From Klebsiella quasipneumoniae subsp. quasipneumoniae (lineage in GTDB: Bacteria; Pseudomonadota; Gammaproteobacteria; Enterobacterales; Enterobacteriaceae): a DNA stretch of 64,000 nucleotides. This document shows, in pieces, positions 48,400 through 57,391 of this stretch; position 1 is the stretch's first letter; every line of letters begins with the position of its first letter. The position numbers were made by a program, and so were the translations under genes. Where the stretch lies: contig NZ_CP084876.1 of assembly GCF_020525925.1 (NCBI RefSeq), positions 1,550,001 to 1,614,000 of the forward strand. Direction: 5' to 3'. A model generated the notes under the pieces. That model worked only from the letters and a program-made list of their open reading frames with translations, was not told the origin of the DNA and ran no database searches.

Positions 48400-48972
48400 T
48401 TAATCCGCGCGGCCCATATAGCGGCACTCTTCGATATGAATGCGGATTTTCTCACCTGTGGTCAGGTATTCCGGCACCTGAATCACCAGGCCGGTGCTCA
48501 TGGTGGCAGGCTTGGTGCGGGAGCTGGCGGATGCCCCTTTAATACCCGGCGCGGTTTCGATAATTTCCAGGTCCACGGTCTGCGGCAGCTCAAGCGCCAG
48601 CAGCTGACCATCCCAGGTCAACACCTGCATATCCGGCATGCCGCCTTCCGGAATAAACTGCAGCTCTTCTTCGATCTGCTCTTTCGTGAAGGTGTAAGGG
48701 GTGTAGTCTTCTTTATCCATGAACACGTATTCGTTGCCATCGACATAGGAGAAGTCAACGAAACGGCGGGTCAGGGTCACGGTATCGACGATATCGTCGC
48801 CTTTGAAGCGCTCTTCTACTTTCAGGCCGGTACGCACATCGGAGAAGCGCATTTTATACAGTGTCGCAGCACCGCGGGCGCTGGGTGACTGAATATCGAT
48901 ATTTTTTACAATCAGCAGCTTGCCGTTGTAATTCAGCACCATACCTTTTTTAATTTCATTCGCTCTTGGCAT
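48400..48972 (-). CDS. efpL: Elongation factor P-like protein EfpL (YeiP)
   Basis: Paralogue of EF-P that relieves ribosome stalling on proline-rich and some other peptide motifs. The 190 residues have the three-beta-barrel EF-P plan. The loop that in EF-P carries the modified lysine here reads [10 protein letters not shown] with Arg33 at the tip, so it is EfpL rather than EF-P. Conserved blocks [19 protein letters not shown] and [19 protein letters not shown] are present. It is divergent from yeiW. Confidence 0.95.
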   Translation of the reverse strand: MPRANEIKKGMVLNYNGKLLIVKNIDIQSPSARGAATLYKMRFSDVRTGLKVEERFKGDDIVDTVTLTRRFVDFSYVDGNEYVFMDKEDYTPYTFTKEQIEEELQFIPEGGMPDMQVLTWDGQLLALELPQTVDLEIIETAPGIKGASASSRTKPATMSTGLVIQVPEYLTTGEKIRIHIEECRYMGRAD

Positions 48973-49119
48973 TGCAGTAATCCTGTCACTTAACGAGTCA
49001 AAAATATCGCGTAAAACTACTCGCGCCCGGGCGTTCAGGCAAGTGGAATTCGCGAGTTTTGCTATCTTCTGGCAAAACGTTTAGGCTGTGGCGCAAAATG
49101 AGCGTTTGGGAGCTGGGTT

Positions 49120-49374
49120 GTGGAATGTCGTACTGATTGTGGCGCATGTTGCATCGCCCCCTCTATATCCTCGCCGATCCCCGGCATGCCGCAGGGCAAG
49201 CCGGCCAATACCCGCTGTATTCAGCTCTCCGAGCACAATCTGTGCCTGATTTTCGGCTCCCCACTGCGCCCGAAGGTGTGCGCCAGCCTGCAGCCCTCGC
49301 CGGAGATGTGCTTCACTCATCGTGATGACGCCATCACCTGGCTGCTGGAGCTTGAGCTGGCCACCGCGCCCTGA
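49120..49374 (+). CDS. yeiW: YkgJ-family cysteine-cluster protein YeiW
   Basis: Small protein with eight cysteines (3, 7, 10, 11, 33, 42, 54, 64) in the CxxxCxxCC plus spaced pattern of the zinc/iron-chelating YkgJ family. The metal and function are unknown; an older label of proteinase inhibitor is not supported by the sequence. It starts with GTG at 49120 ([11 protein letters not shown], translated with Met) and has 84 residues as in E. coli. Its stop lies 2 bp from that of the convergent LysR gene. Confidence 0.88.
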   Translation: MECRTDCGACCIAPSISSPIPGMPQGKPANTRCIQLSEHNLCLIFGSPLRPKVCASLQPSPEMCFTHRDDAITWLLELELATAP

Positions 49375-49376
49375 GC

Positions 49377-50309
49377 TTAAAGCAGCAAATGAGACAGGTT
49401 TTTGATATGGACGCTGAGGCCGTCCAGCAGCGCCTGGACGCGTAGCGGAAGAATGTCCCGTCGCTGGTAGATAAGCCAGGCCTGCAGATCGATGCAGCGC
49501 TCCTTCTTCAGACAGGGAACCAGCTGTCCTGCCGCCAGCTCGGTGGCGAGTGAATAGTAGGGCGCATAAACGATCCCCATCCCCAGCTTCGCCAGCTCCA
49601 CCGCCGGCAGCGTGTTATCGCACACGAATCCCCCCTTTACCGTGAGATTGAGCGGTTTGCCGTTTTTGCTTTTGAAGGTCCAGATATTGTCGCTGCCGCC
49701 CAGCATGCGCAGGGTGATGCACTCATGATCCACCAGCGCCTCCGGCTCGGCGATAGGGTGTTGCGCCAGGTAATCCGGGGAGGCGAAAACGCCGGTGCGA
49801 AAGCGGGTGAAGGGGCGGGCGATAAGGTTTTCATTCTGTGGCTTAAAGGGGCTTATCAGCAGATCGCAGTCGCTATTGAAAATGGCGCCGTATTTCTGTT
49901 CCCGCTCGCTGGCGTTGCGGGTGACCAGATTGATCTGCAGCTCCGGCAGCGTTTTTCTTAGCGCCGGCAGAATATAGCGCCCGAGAAACTGGTGGATGCC
50001 GATGGGCGCCCCAAGGGTGACGACGCCCTGCAGCGTGTTTTTATAACGGTCGGCGAGGTTGATAAGCTGCTCATGCTGCTCAAGAACGGCGCTGCTGGCG
50101 TGAATAAACTGCTCGCCGAACTCGGTACGCACCAGTTCCCTGGCGGTGCGCAGAAAAATGGCCAGGCCGACTTTCCGCTCCACGCTGGTCAGCGTCCGTG
50201 AGACGTTAGACTGGGGCATATTCAGGCGCTGTGCTGCCCGGCTTACGCTGGCGGTTTCGGCGATGGCGCAGAGGATCCTCAGCTCATCCATTTTAAAGTC
50301 TTTCAACAT
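49377..50309 (-). CDS. LysR-type transcriptional regulator
   Basis: The 310 residues start at the ATG at 50309 (MLKDFKMDELRILCAIAE), which has an AGGA site 9 nt upstream; the frame is open another 63 bp. The LysR helix-turn-helix is at residues 20-45 (ETASVSRAAQRLNMPQSNVSRTLT), followed by the effector domain. It is divergent from the DUF3302/HlyD pair (213 bp gap), so those are its likely targets. The inducer is unknown, and it is absent from this position in E. coli. Confidence 0.88.
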   Translation of the reverse strand: MLKDFKMDELRILCAIAETASVSRAAQRLNMPQSNVSRTLTSVERKVGLAIFLRTARELVRTEFGEQFIHASSAVLEQHEQLINLADRYKNTLQGVVTLGAPIGIHQFLGRYILPALRKTLPELQINLVTRNASEREQKYGAIFNSDCDLLISPFKPQNENLIARPFTRFRTGVFASPDYLAQHPIAEPEALVDHECITLRMLGGSDNIWTFKSKNGKPLNLTVKGGFVCDNTLPAVELAKLGMGIVYAPYYSLATELAAGQLVPCLKKERCIDLQAWLIYQRRDILPLRVQALLDGLSVHIKNLSHLLL

Positions 50310-50522
50310 CTTATCGCTTCCTGATATTGATGGTATATCAAAAATGATATACCAGTTTGGCGGAATTGCCATGTGATTTATTGATCTGCTGAACGTATGA
50401 TGGCCTTTGCCGTGAACAGTCGGTTATTTAAGGAAACCTGTGCGTTTTATTGCTTCTTTTGTGGTTCTCGACGTCATTAATAATAACGATCTTCCCGCTG
50501 GCTTTCTGAGTGTATATGCACC

Positions 50523-50867
50523 ATGCTGCTTAATTATTTTGCTTTGTTTGTATTAATACTGGTTTTTCTCATACTGTTTTATGGAGTTATTATTATCCAC
50601 GATATTCCCTATCACATCGCGCAAAAACGCCAGCACCCCCATCAGGACGCGATTCATGTGGCGGGCTGGATAAGCCTGTTTACCCTGCATGCTATCTGGC
50701 CTTTCCTGTGGATCTGGGCCACGCTGTACCGGCCCGATCGTGGCTGGGGGATGGCTTCGCAGTCCGAGGGACATCAGCAGCGAGCGGAGCTGGAAAAACG
50801 CATTGCGTTACTTGAAGCGGCGTTAAAAAACAGCCAGCAGGCGTCGGCGGAGAATAGCGAGAAATAA
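50523..50867 (+). CDS. DUF3302 inner-membrane protein (YiaW-like)
   Basis: Small membrane protein of unknown function. The 114 residues have two helices (LNYFALFVLILVFLILFYGV and WISLFTLHAIWPFLWIWATLY) separated by a conserved polar loop HDIPYHIAQKRQHPHQDAIHVAG. A charged coiled-coil tail follows. It closely follows E. coli YiaW by recall, whose gene also sits directly before a HlyD-type gene (yiaV). The next gene starts 1 bp after its stop, so the pair is coupled. Confidence 0.88.
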   Translation: MLLNYFALFVLILVFLILFYGVIIIHDIPYHIAQKRQHPHQDAIHVAGWISLFTLHAIWPFLWIWATLYRPDRGWGMASQSEGHQQRAELEKRIALLEAALKNSQQASAENSEK

Positions 50868-50868
50868 T

Positions 50869-52005
50869 ATGGATCTGTTAATTATCCTTTGCTATGTCGC
50901 CATTGCCTGGGGCGTGTTTAAGATATTTCGCATTCCAGTAAATAAATGGACAATCCCGACAGCGATATTAGGCGGAATAGTGGTCGTTGGCGCGTTAATA
51001 TTAACGATGAACTATAACCACCCCTATACGATGCGAGCGCAAAAAATTGTCGTCTCCATTCCGATGGTGCCCCAGGTATCAGGCGAGGTGGTGGAGGTCA
51101 CCAGTAAAACCAATGTGTTAATGAAGAAGGGCGAACTGCTGTTCCGCATCGACGATACCCGCTACCGCGCGCGGCTGAACAAGCTGAAAGCCGATCTGGC
51201 GGCCGAAGAGGCCACGCTGCGGGCGAAGCAGGCGACCATTGACGATGCCCGTGCCAGAGTACAGCAGGCGCAGGCGGAGTACGACCGGGTCACCCGTGAC
51301 AACCAGCGCTATGCTCAGGGGGCGGCCATGCCGGTGAATCCTTTTTCGGAACAGGATGTGACTCACGCGAGGCAGCAGGTGCAGATCCAGGCGGCGGTCC
51401 TGCAGGCGGCGAAAGCGCAATTACAAAACGCCAGAGAGCAGGTATCCGGCCGCTACCACGGGCTGGATGCCAATATTGCCAGCCTGAAATCGCAGATCCT
51501 TGAGGCGGAGTATAATCTGGCGCAAACCGTGATTCGCGCGCCGAGCGACGGCTACGTCACACAGCTTCTGGCGCGGCCGGGGATGACCGCGGTGCGTCTG
51601 CCCTTCAAGCCGGTGCTGGTGTTTATTCCCCAGCAAAAGCGCCAGGTGGTGGCGGTATTCCGTCAGAACTCGGTCCTGCGTCTGACGGCCGGGGACAGCG
51701 CGGAGGTGGTGTTTAACGGTCTGCCGGGCAGCGTCTACAGCGGTAAGGTATCGCGCGTGTTGCCGACCGTCCCGGACGGCAGCTATCAGGCCAGCGGCGC
51801 GCTGCAGGGGCTGAACGCCGGGGCGGGGAAAGAGGGCATTTACGTGCTGATCGACCTCGATCCCCATCCAGAAGTGGAACATTTACCGGACGGGGTCAGC
51901 GCCCAGGCGGCGGTATATACCGATTATTTTGCCCATGTGTCGATTATGCGCAAGGTTCTGCTGCGCATGACCAGCTGGCTGCATTATCTCTATCTGGATC
52001 ACTAA
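50869..52005 (+). CDS. HlyD-family secretion protein (YiaV-like)
   Basis: Periplasmic adaptor (membrane-fusion) protein of an efflux system. The 378 residues have N-terminal membrane segments (residues 1-50), a biotinyl-lipoyl half motif (VVSIPMVPQVSGEVVEV), a long coiled-coil hairpin about residues 95-210, the second lipoyl half (VIRAPSDGYVTQLLARPGM) and a beta-barrel. The end RKVLLRMTSWLHYLYLDH is that of the YibH/YiaV group. No outer-membrane channel or pump permease gene adjoins it, so partners must lie elsewhere. The substrate is unknown. Confidence 0.9.
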   Translation: MDLLIILCYVAIAWGVFKIFRIPVNKWTIPTAILGGIVVVGALILTMNYNHPYTMRAQKIVVSIPMVPQVSGEVVEVTSKTNVLMKKGELLFRIDDTRYRARLNKLKADLAAEEATLRAKQATIDDARARVQQAQAEYDRVTRDNQRYAQGAAMPVNPFSEQDVTHARQQVQIQAAVLQAAKAQLQNAREQVSGRYHGLDANIASLKSQILEAEYNLAQTVIRAPSDGYVTQLLARPGMTAVRLPFKPVLVFIPQQKRQVVAVFRQNSVLRLTAGDSAEVVFNGLPGSVYSGKVSRVLPTVPDGSYQASGALQGLNAGAGKEGIYVLIDLDPHPEVEHLPDGVSAQAAVYTDYFAHVSIMRKVLLRMTSWLHYLYLDH

Positions 52006-52012
52006 TCTGCAC

Positions 52013-52032
52013 TGCCCGGCTCCGGCCGGGCA
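52013..52032. terminator. Hairpin between convergent HlyD gene and setB
   Basis: Perfect stem TGCCCGGC / GCCGGGCA with a TCCG loop in a 34-bp convergent gap. It lacks a good T-tract on either strand, so termination is only probable. Confidence 0.45.
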
Positions 52033-52039
52033 ACCTTAT

Positions 52040-53221
52040 CTATACGTCTCTGATCCGCCACAGGCAGGCCTGCGTGGCGATCCCCATAACCAGCGCTATC
52101 CAGAACACCGCATGATAGCTCCAGATCTCTGCCACCACGCCCGCCAGTGAGCCGGCGATGATCCAGCCGACGCGGGTGGTATTGGTGTAGAGGGTGGTGG
52201 CCGCGCCCGCCTGCCCGGGCATCAAATCCTGGAAATAAAGCATGCCAATCCCGGCGAGGATCCCGATATAGATGGCGTTCAGCACCTGCATCGCCAGCAG
52301 CAGCGCCGGCGTGTGCACCGTCAGCATGCCCACATAAAACAGCACCCCAGCCACCGCGGAAAGGCGCATCAGAAAGCGTTTACCGAAGCGCCGGGCGTAG
52401 TAACCGGCAATCAGCATGGTGGGAATTTCCAGCCCGGCGGAGGTCCCCATCATCAGGCCGGCCAGCTTCTCCGGCAGATGCAGCTCGTTAATGATAAACA
52501 GCGGCATATTAATGATGTACAGGCTGTTGGTGCCCCACATCAGCGTGCAGATGCTGAACAGCAGCAGCGCATCGCGGCGGTGCGTGCGCGGGGCTTCCAG
52601 CCGGCCAGTCGCCACCGCCTTCGCTTTGCGCATGCTGGGCAAGAACAGCCAGACCATGATCCCGCAGACGATAAACGCCGCCGCGGCGCTGAGGTACATC
52701 GCGGTAAAGCCAAACCCCATCGCCAGCGCATAGGCCAGCGGGGGACCAATCACCCAGGCCAGGGAGACCTGGGCGCGCAAAATGGAGCTGAACATCACCG
52801 CTTCGCGGCCGGTTTTGTCGGCATGCTCGCGCGCGAGGGCGAACATCTGCGGGTTGGCGGTCGAACCAAAGCTGCTAAGGAATACGCCGATGAACAGCAA
52901 AATGAAATAGTTCCGGTTCCAGGCAAACAGCACGCAGGCCAGCACCCCCAGCAGGCAGCAGACGACAATCAGCTGCTTGCGATCGCCCTGACGGTCAGAA
53001 CGTCCGGCGAGGAACTGGCTGACCAGAATGCCGATGACGGCGCTGCCGGTAAAAAAGAAACCCACCATCGCCGGGCGGACATGCACTTCATTGGTCAGAA
53101 ACAGGCTCAGGGTCGGCGTCTGCAACGCCCCGGCAATGCCCGTCAGAAAGGCGACGATCAGGAAGGCGGAAGAGGTGACATCGAACCCGCGTCGGGGAAG
53201 GGCGGCGCTTCGGTTTTCCAT
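52040..53221 (-). CDS. setB: Sugar efflux transporter SetB
   Basis: Major facilitator exporter of the SET family that pumps out sugars such as lactose and glucose analogues. The 393 residues have 12 membrane helices. Characteristic stretches are GALQTPTLSLFLTNEVHVRP, the motif-A-like loop AGRSDRQGDRKQLI, and FGSTANPQMFALAREHADKTGREAVMF given here in part (SSFGSTANPQMFALAREH). It lies next to and divergent from fruB, as in E. coli. Confidence 0.93.
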   Translation of the reverse strand: MENRSAALPRRGFDVTSSAFLIVAFLTGIAGALQTPTLSLFLTNEVHVRPAMVGFFFTGSAVIGILVSQFLAGRSDRQGDRKQLIVVCCLLGVLACVLFAWNRNYFILLFIGVFLSSFGSTANPQMFALAREHADKTGREAVMFSSILRAQVSLAWVIGPPLAYALAMGFGFTAMYLSAAAAFIVCGIMVWLFLPSMRKAKAVATGRLEAPRTHRRDALLLFSICTLMWGTNSLYIINMPLFIINELHLPEKLAGLMMGTSAGLEIPTMLIAGYYARRFGKRFLMRLSAVAGVLFYVGMLTVHTPALLLAMQVLNAIYIGILAGIGMLYFQDLMPGQAGAATTLYTNTTRVGWIIAGSLAGVVAEIWSYHAVFWIALVMGIATQACLWRIRDV

Positions 53222-53426
53222 GTGTTTGGTTTTCTGTAGTTTCAGGAGACGGCGCGGAGTTTACGCCTGCTGGCTGAAAATAAACAGTAGTATGGCACGA
53301 ATAATTAAAAAGGTGTTTCAAAATAGAGGGTTCAGCAAAAAGCTGACGTTTACCGCAGCCAGGCGCCAGGGCTTCAGCAAAAGTGTGCAGTACCTCTAAG
53401 TTCTGCAATCAAGTCGCTGACGTACC
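53222..53426. other. Non-coding setB-fruB upstream segment
   Basis: About 205 bp of mixed composition between the setB start and the fru promoter. It should contain the setB promoter (minus strand). I see no reading frame with support, and no clear operator apart from the Cra sites nearer fruB. Confidence 0.5.
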
Positions 53427-53538
53427 TTGCGCGTTGAGCAAGAAAGGTACAGAATTCTTGAAACGTTTCAGCGTCATTCGGCATATCGTTCACCGTCAGA
53501 TGGCGCCTTTTTTCTCAAGTTAGCTGAAACGATTCAAT
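53427..53538 (+). promoter_or_regulatory. fru promoter with two Cra operators
   Basis: Predicted promoter TTGCGC (53427-53432), 17-bp spacer, CAGAAT (53450-53455). The first Cra (FruR) operator is the perfect palindrome TGAAACGTTTCA at 53459-53470, over the predicted start site. A second, CTGAAACGATTCA (53524-53536), lies just before the fruB ribosome binding site. Cra represses until fructose-1-phosphate releases it. E. coli fruB also has two such sites. Confidence 0.88.
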
Positions 53539-53557
53539 TCAGCAGGAGAGGAGAACC

Positions 53558-54688
53558 ATGTTCCAGTTATCTGTGCAGGATATTCATCCCGGCCAGCAGG
53601 CCGGTAATAAAGAAGAGGCCATCCGGCAGGTCGCCGCCGCGCTGGTCAGCGCCGGCAACGTGGCCGATGGCTACGTGAACGGCATGCTGGCGCGCGAGCA
53701 GCAGACCTCCACCTTCCTCGGCAACGGGATCGCGATCCCGCACGGCACGACGGATACGCGTGACCAGGTGCTGAAGACCGGCGTTCAGGTGTTTCAGTTC
53801 CCGCAGGGCGTCACCTGGGGCGAAGGGCAGACCGCCTATGTGGCGATCGGGATTGCCGCCAGCTCAGATGAACACCTCGGCCTGCTGCGTCAGCTGACCC
53901 ATGTGCTGAGCGATGACGCGGTCGCCGCCCAGCTGCAGTCCGCCACCACCGCGGAAGAGCTGCGTGCGCTGCTGATGGGGGAGAAACAGAGCGAAGCGCT
54001 GAAGCTGGACAACGAGACCCTGAGTCTCGACGTCGCGGCCAGCGATCTGCTGACCCTGCAGGCGCTGAACGCCGCGCGTCTGAAAGAAGCAGGCGCTGTG
54101 GATTCCGCTTTCGTTAGCCACGTCATTAACGATACGCCGCTGAACCTCGGTCAGGGCATCTGGCTGAACGACAGCGCCGAAGGCAATCTGCGCAGCGCCG
54201 TGGCGGTCAGCCGCGCCGCCACCGCCTTCACCCGCGACGACCAGCCGGTTTCCCTGCTGGTTACGGTGGCGATGACCGACGATCAGCCAACCGCGGTGCT
54301 GAACCGCCTGAGCAAGCTGCTGCTGGACAAGAAAGCTGACCATCTGCTGAAAGCCGACGCCGCCACCGTGCTGGCGCTGCTGACCAGCGACGACGCGATT
54401 GCCGAAGATGTGCTGAGCGCCGAATTCGTGGTGCGCAATGAGCACGGCCTGCATGCCCGTCCGGGCACCATGCTGGTCAACACCATTAAACAATTTTCCA
54501 GCGACGTCACCGTCACTAACCTCGACGGTTCCGGCAAGCCGGCCAACGGCCGCAGCCTGATGAAGGTCGTGGCGCTGGGTGTGAAAAAAGGTCACCGTCT
54601 GCGCTTTACCGCGCAGGGTGAGGATGCGCAACAAGCGCTGGATGCGATTGGCGAAGCGATCGCCGCAGGCCTTGGGGAGGGCGCATAA
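53558..54688 (+). CDS. fruB: Fructose PTS diphosphoryl transfer protein FruB (EIIA-FPr)
   Basis: Carries phosphate from enzyme I to the fructose permease. The 376 residues contain an N-terminal EIIA domain with His62 (IAIPHGTTD), a middle linker domain, and a C-terminal HPr-like domain with His299 (EHGLHARPG). It is first gene of fruBKA; fruK starts immediately after the stop (TAAATG), so they are coupled. Confidence 0.97.
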   Translation: MFQLSVQDIHPGQQAGNKEEAIRQVAAALVSAGNVADGYVNGMLAREQQTSTFLGNGIAIPHGTTDTRDQVLKTGVQVFQFPQGVTWGEGQTAYVAIGIAASSDEHLGLLRQLTHVLSDDAVAAQLQSATTAEELRALLMGEKQSEALKLDNETLSLDVAASDLLTLQALNAARLKEAGAVDSAFVSHVINDTPLNLGQGIWLNDSAEGNLRSAVAVSRAATAFTRDDQPVSLLVTVAMTDDQPTAVLNRLSKLLLDKKADHLLKADAATVLALLTSDDAIAEDVLSAEFVVRNEHGLHARPGTMLVNTIKQFSSDVTVTNLDGSGKPANGRSLMKVVALGVKKGHRLRFTAQGEDAQQALDAIGEAIAAGLGEGA

Positions 54689-55627
54689 ATGAGCAGACGT
54701 GTAGCAACCATTACTTTAAACCCGGCGTACGATCTGGTGGGCTTCACCCCGGAGATCGAGCGCGGTGAAGTGAACCTGGTGCGTACCACCGGCCTGCACG
54801 CCGCCGGGAAAGGCATCAACGTGGCGAAAGTGCTGAAAGATCTTGGCATTGACGTCACCGTCGGCGGCTTCCTGGGGAAAGACAACCAGGATGGCTTTCA
54901 GCAGCTGTTCAGCGAGCTGGGGATCGCCAACCGTTTCCAGGTGGTGCAGGGCCGGACCCGCATCAACGTTAAGCTGACGGAAAAAGATGGCGAAGTGACC
55001 GATTTCAACTTCTCCGGCTTTGAAGTGACCCCAGGCGACTGGGAACGCTTCGTCAACGACTCCCTGAGCTGGCTGGGGCAGTTCGATATGGTCTGCGTCA
55101 GCGGCAGCCTGCCGTCCGGCGTCAGCCCGGAAGCCTTTACCGACTGGATGACCCGTCTGCGCAGCCAGTGCCCGTGCATCATTTTCGACAGCAGCCGCGA
55201 AGCGCTGGTTGCCGGACTGAAAGCGGCGCCGTGGCTGGTGAAACCGAACCGTCGCGAGCTGGAGATCTGGGCTGGCCGTAAGCTGCCGGAGATGAAAGAC
55301 GTTATCGACGCCGCCCATGCGCTGCGCGAGCAGGGGATCGCCCACGTGGTGATTTCCCTGGGCGAAGAGGGCGCGCTGTGGGTGAACGCCTCAGGCGAGT
55401 GGATTGCCAAACCGCCTTCAGTCGAAGTGGTCAGCACCGTTGGCGCCGGCGATTCGATGGTCGGCGGCCTGATTTACGGCCTGCTGATGCGTGAATCCAG
55501 CGAGCATACCCTGCGCCTGGCGACCGCCGTCGCTGCCCTGGCTGTCAGCCAGAGCAACGTCGGGATCACCGACCGTACCCAGTTGGCCGCGATGATGGCG
55601 CGCGTCGACTTACAACCCTTTAATTGA
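54689..55627 (+). CDS. fruK: 1-Phosphofructokinase FruK
   Basis: Phosphorylates fructose-1-phosphate to fructose-1,6-bisphosphate, and so also sets the level of the Cra inducer. The 312 residues belong to the PfkB ribokinase group: N-terminal GLHAAGKGINVAKVLKDLG, C-terminal catalytic motif TVGAGDSMVGG with base Asp255. It lies between fruB (0 bp) and fruA (16 bp). Confidence 0.97.
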   Translation: MSRRVATITLNPAYDLVGFTPEIERGEVNLVRTTGLHAAGKGINVAKVLKDLGIDVTVGGFLGKDNQDGFQQLFSELGIANRFQVVQGRTRINVKLTEKDGEVTDFNFSGFEVTPGDWERFVNDSLSWLGQFDMVCVSGSLPSGVSPEAFTDWMTRLRSQCPCIIFDSSREALVAGLKAAPWLVKPNRRELEIWAGRKLPEMKDVIDAAHALREQGIAHVVISLGEEGALWVNASGEWIAKPPSVEVVSTVGAGDSMVGGLIYGLLMRESSEHTLRLATAVAALAVSQSNVGITDRTQLAAMMARVDLQPFN

Positions 55628-55643
55628 CAGCAGGAGAGGCATA

Positions 55644-57338
55644 ATGAAAACGCTGCTGATTATTGATGCCGGACTCGGACAGGCGCGCGCCTATATGGCG
55701 AAAACCCTGCTGGGTGCCGCAGCGCCAAAAGCGCACCTTGAACTGATTGATAATCCGAACGACGCCGAACTGGTGATTGTTCTCGGGTCGGCGCTGCCCA
55801 CTGACAGCGCGCTGAACGGCAAACAGGTCTACCTCGGCGATATTAATCGCGCCGTGGCGCACCCGGAGCTGTTCCTCAGCGAAGCCAAAGGCCACGCGAC
55901 GCCGTACGCGGCGCCTGCCGCCGCGGCAGTCCCGGCGGCCACCGGCGGACCGAAACGTATTGTCGCGGTCACCGCCTGTCCGACCGGCGTTGCTCATACC
56001 TTTATGGCGGCAGAAGCCATTGAAACCGAAGCCAAAAAACGCGGCTGGTGGGTGAAAGTGGAAACCCGCGGCTCCGTCGGCGCGGGCAATGCTATCACCC
56101 CGGAAGAGGTGGCCGAGGCGGATCTGGTGATCGTCGCCGCCGATATCGAAGTCGACCTGGCGAAATTCGCCGGCAAGCCGATGTATCGCACCACCACCGG
56201 TCTGGCGCTGAAGAAAACCGCCCAGGAGCTGGACAAAGCGGTGGCTGAAGCCAAACCGTACCAGCCTTCCGGTAAACCTCAGGCTGCTGGCGAAGGTAAA
56301 AAAGAGTCGGCGGGCGCCTACCGCCACCTGCTGACAGGCGTCTCCTACATGCTGCCGATGGTGGTGGCGGGCGGCCTGTGTATCGCGCTCTCCTTTGCCT
56401 TCGGGATCAAAGCGTTTGAAGTGAAAGACACCCTCGCGGCGGCGCTGATGCAAATCGGCGGCGGCTCGGCCTTCGCGCTGATGGTGCCGGTGCTGGCGGG
56501 CTTTATCGCCTTCTCTATTGCCGACCGTCCGGGTCTGACCCCGGGTCTTATCGGCGGTATGCTGGCGGTCAGCGGCGGCTCCGGCTTTATCGGCGGGATC
56601 ATTGCCGGTTTCCTTGCCGGTTACGTGGCGAAAGCCATCAGCACTAAGCTGAAACTGCCGCAGAGTATGGAAGCGCTGAAGCCGATTCTGATCATTCCGC
56701 TGGTCTCCAGCCTGATCGTGGGCCTGGCGATGATCTACCTGATTGGTAAACCGGTCGCCGGTATCCTCGCCTGGCTGACCCACTGGCTGCAAACCATGGG
56801 CACCGCCAACGCGGTTCTGCTGGGCGCGATCCTCGGCGCGATGATGTGTACCGACATGGGCGGCCCGGTGAACAAAGCGGCCTATGCCTTCGGCGTTGGC
56901 CTGCTGAGTACCCAGACCTACGCGCCGATGGCGGCGATCATGGCGGCCGGTATGGTGCCTCCGCTGGCGATGGGTATCGCGACGCTGGTTGCCCGCAATA
57001 AGTTCGACAAAGGGCAGCGGGAAGGGGGTAAAGCCGCGCTGGTTCTCGGCCTGTGCTTTATCTCTGAAGGGGCGATTCCTTTTGCCGCCCGTGACCCGAT
57101 GCGCGTGCTGCCTTGCTGTATCGTCGGCGGCGCGGTAACCGGCGCTATCTCGATGGCGATTGGCGCGAAACTGATGGCGCCGCACGGCGGGCTGTTTGTT
57201 CTGCTGATCCCGGGGGCGATTACGCCAGTGCTGGGCTACCTGCTGGCGATTGTTGCCGGGACGCTGGTGGCGGGCCTCTCCTACGCGGTGCTGAAACGCC
57301 CGGAAGCGCAGGTAGCGGAAGTCGAAAAAGCGGCATAA
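55644..57338 (+). CDS. fruA: Fructose PTS permease FruA (EIIB'BC)
   Basis: Membrane permease that imports fructose as fructose-1-phosphate. The 564 residues have a degenerate N-terminal EIIB' domain (about 1-90), an Ala/Pro linker (AAPAAAAVPAATGG), the EIIB domain with phospho-Cys112 (VTACPTGVAHTF), and a C-terminal EIIC domain with about ten helices (VVAGGLCIALSFAFG, DMGGPVNKAAYAFG, ISEGAIPFAARDP). It ends the operon and is followed by a terminator. Confidence 0.97.
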   Translation: MKTLLIIDAGLGQARAYMAKTLLGAAAPKAHLELIDNPNDAELVIVLGSALPTDSALNGKQVYLGDINRAVAHPELFLSEAKGHATPYAAPAAAAVPAATGGPKRIVAVTACPTGVAHTFMAAEAIETEAKKRGWWVKVETRGSVGAGNAITPEEVAEADLVIVAADIEVDLAKFAGKPMYRTTTGLALKKTAQELDKAVAEAKPYQPSGKPQAAGEGKKESAGAYRHLLTGVSYMLPMVVAGGLCIALSFAFGIKAFEVKDTLAAALMQIGGGSAFALMVPVLAGFIAFSIADRPGLTPGLIGGMLAVSGGSGFIGGIIAGFLAGYVAKAISTKLKLPQSMEALKPILIIPLVSSLIVGLAMIYLIGKPVAGILAWLTHWLQTMGTANAVLLGAILGAMMCTDMGGPVNKAAYAFGVGLLSTQTYAPMAAIMAAGMVPPLAMGIATLVARNKFDKGQREGGKAALVLGLCFISEGAIPFAARDPMRVLPCCIVGGAVTGAISMAIGAKLMAPHGGLFVLLIPGAITPVLGYLLAIVAGTLVAGLSYAVLKRPEAQVAEVEKAA

Positions 57339-57350
57339 TCTCTGCGCAAT

Positions 57351-57381
57351 AAAAAAGGGCCGACTGTTCGGCCCTTTTTTT
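57351..57381. terminator. Bidirectional terminator between fruA and nfo
   Basis: Stem AAGGGCCGA / TCGGCCCTT with an A-run before and seven T after; serves fruA and the convergent nfo. Confidence 0.95.
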
Positions 57382-57391
57382 ATGTCTCTAT

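Noticed and set aside
53088..53408. 106-codon frame upstream of and overlapping setB
   Set aside because: Overlaps the setB start in another frame and has no recognisable features.
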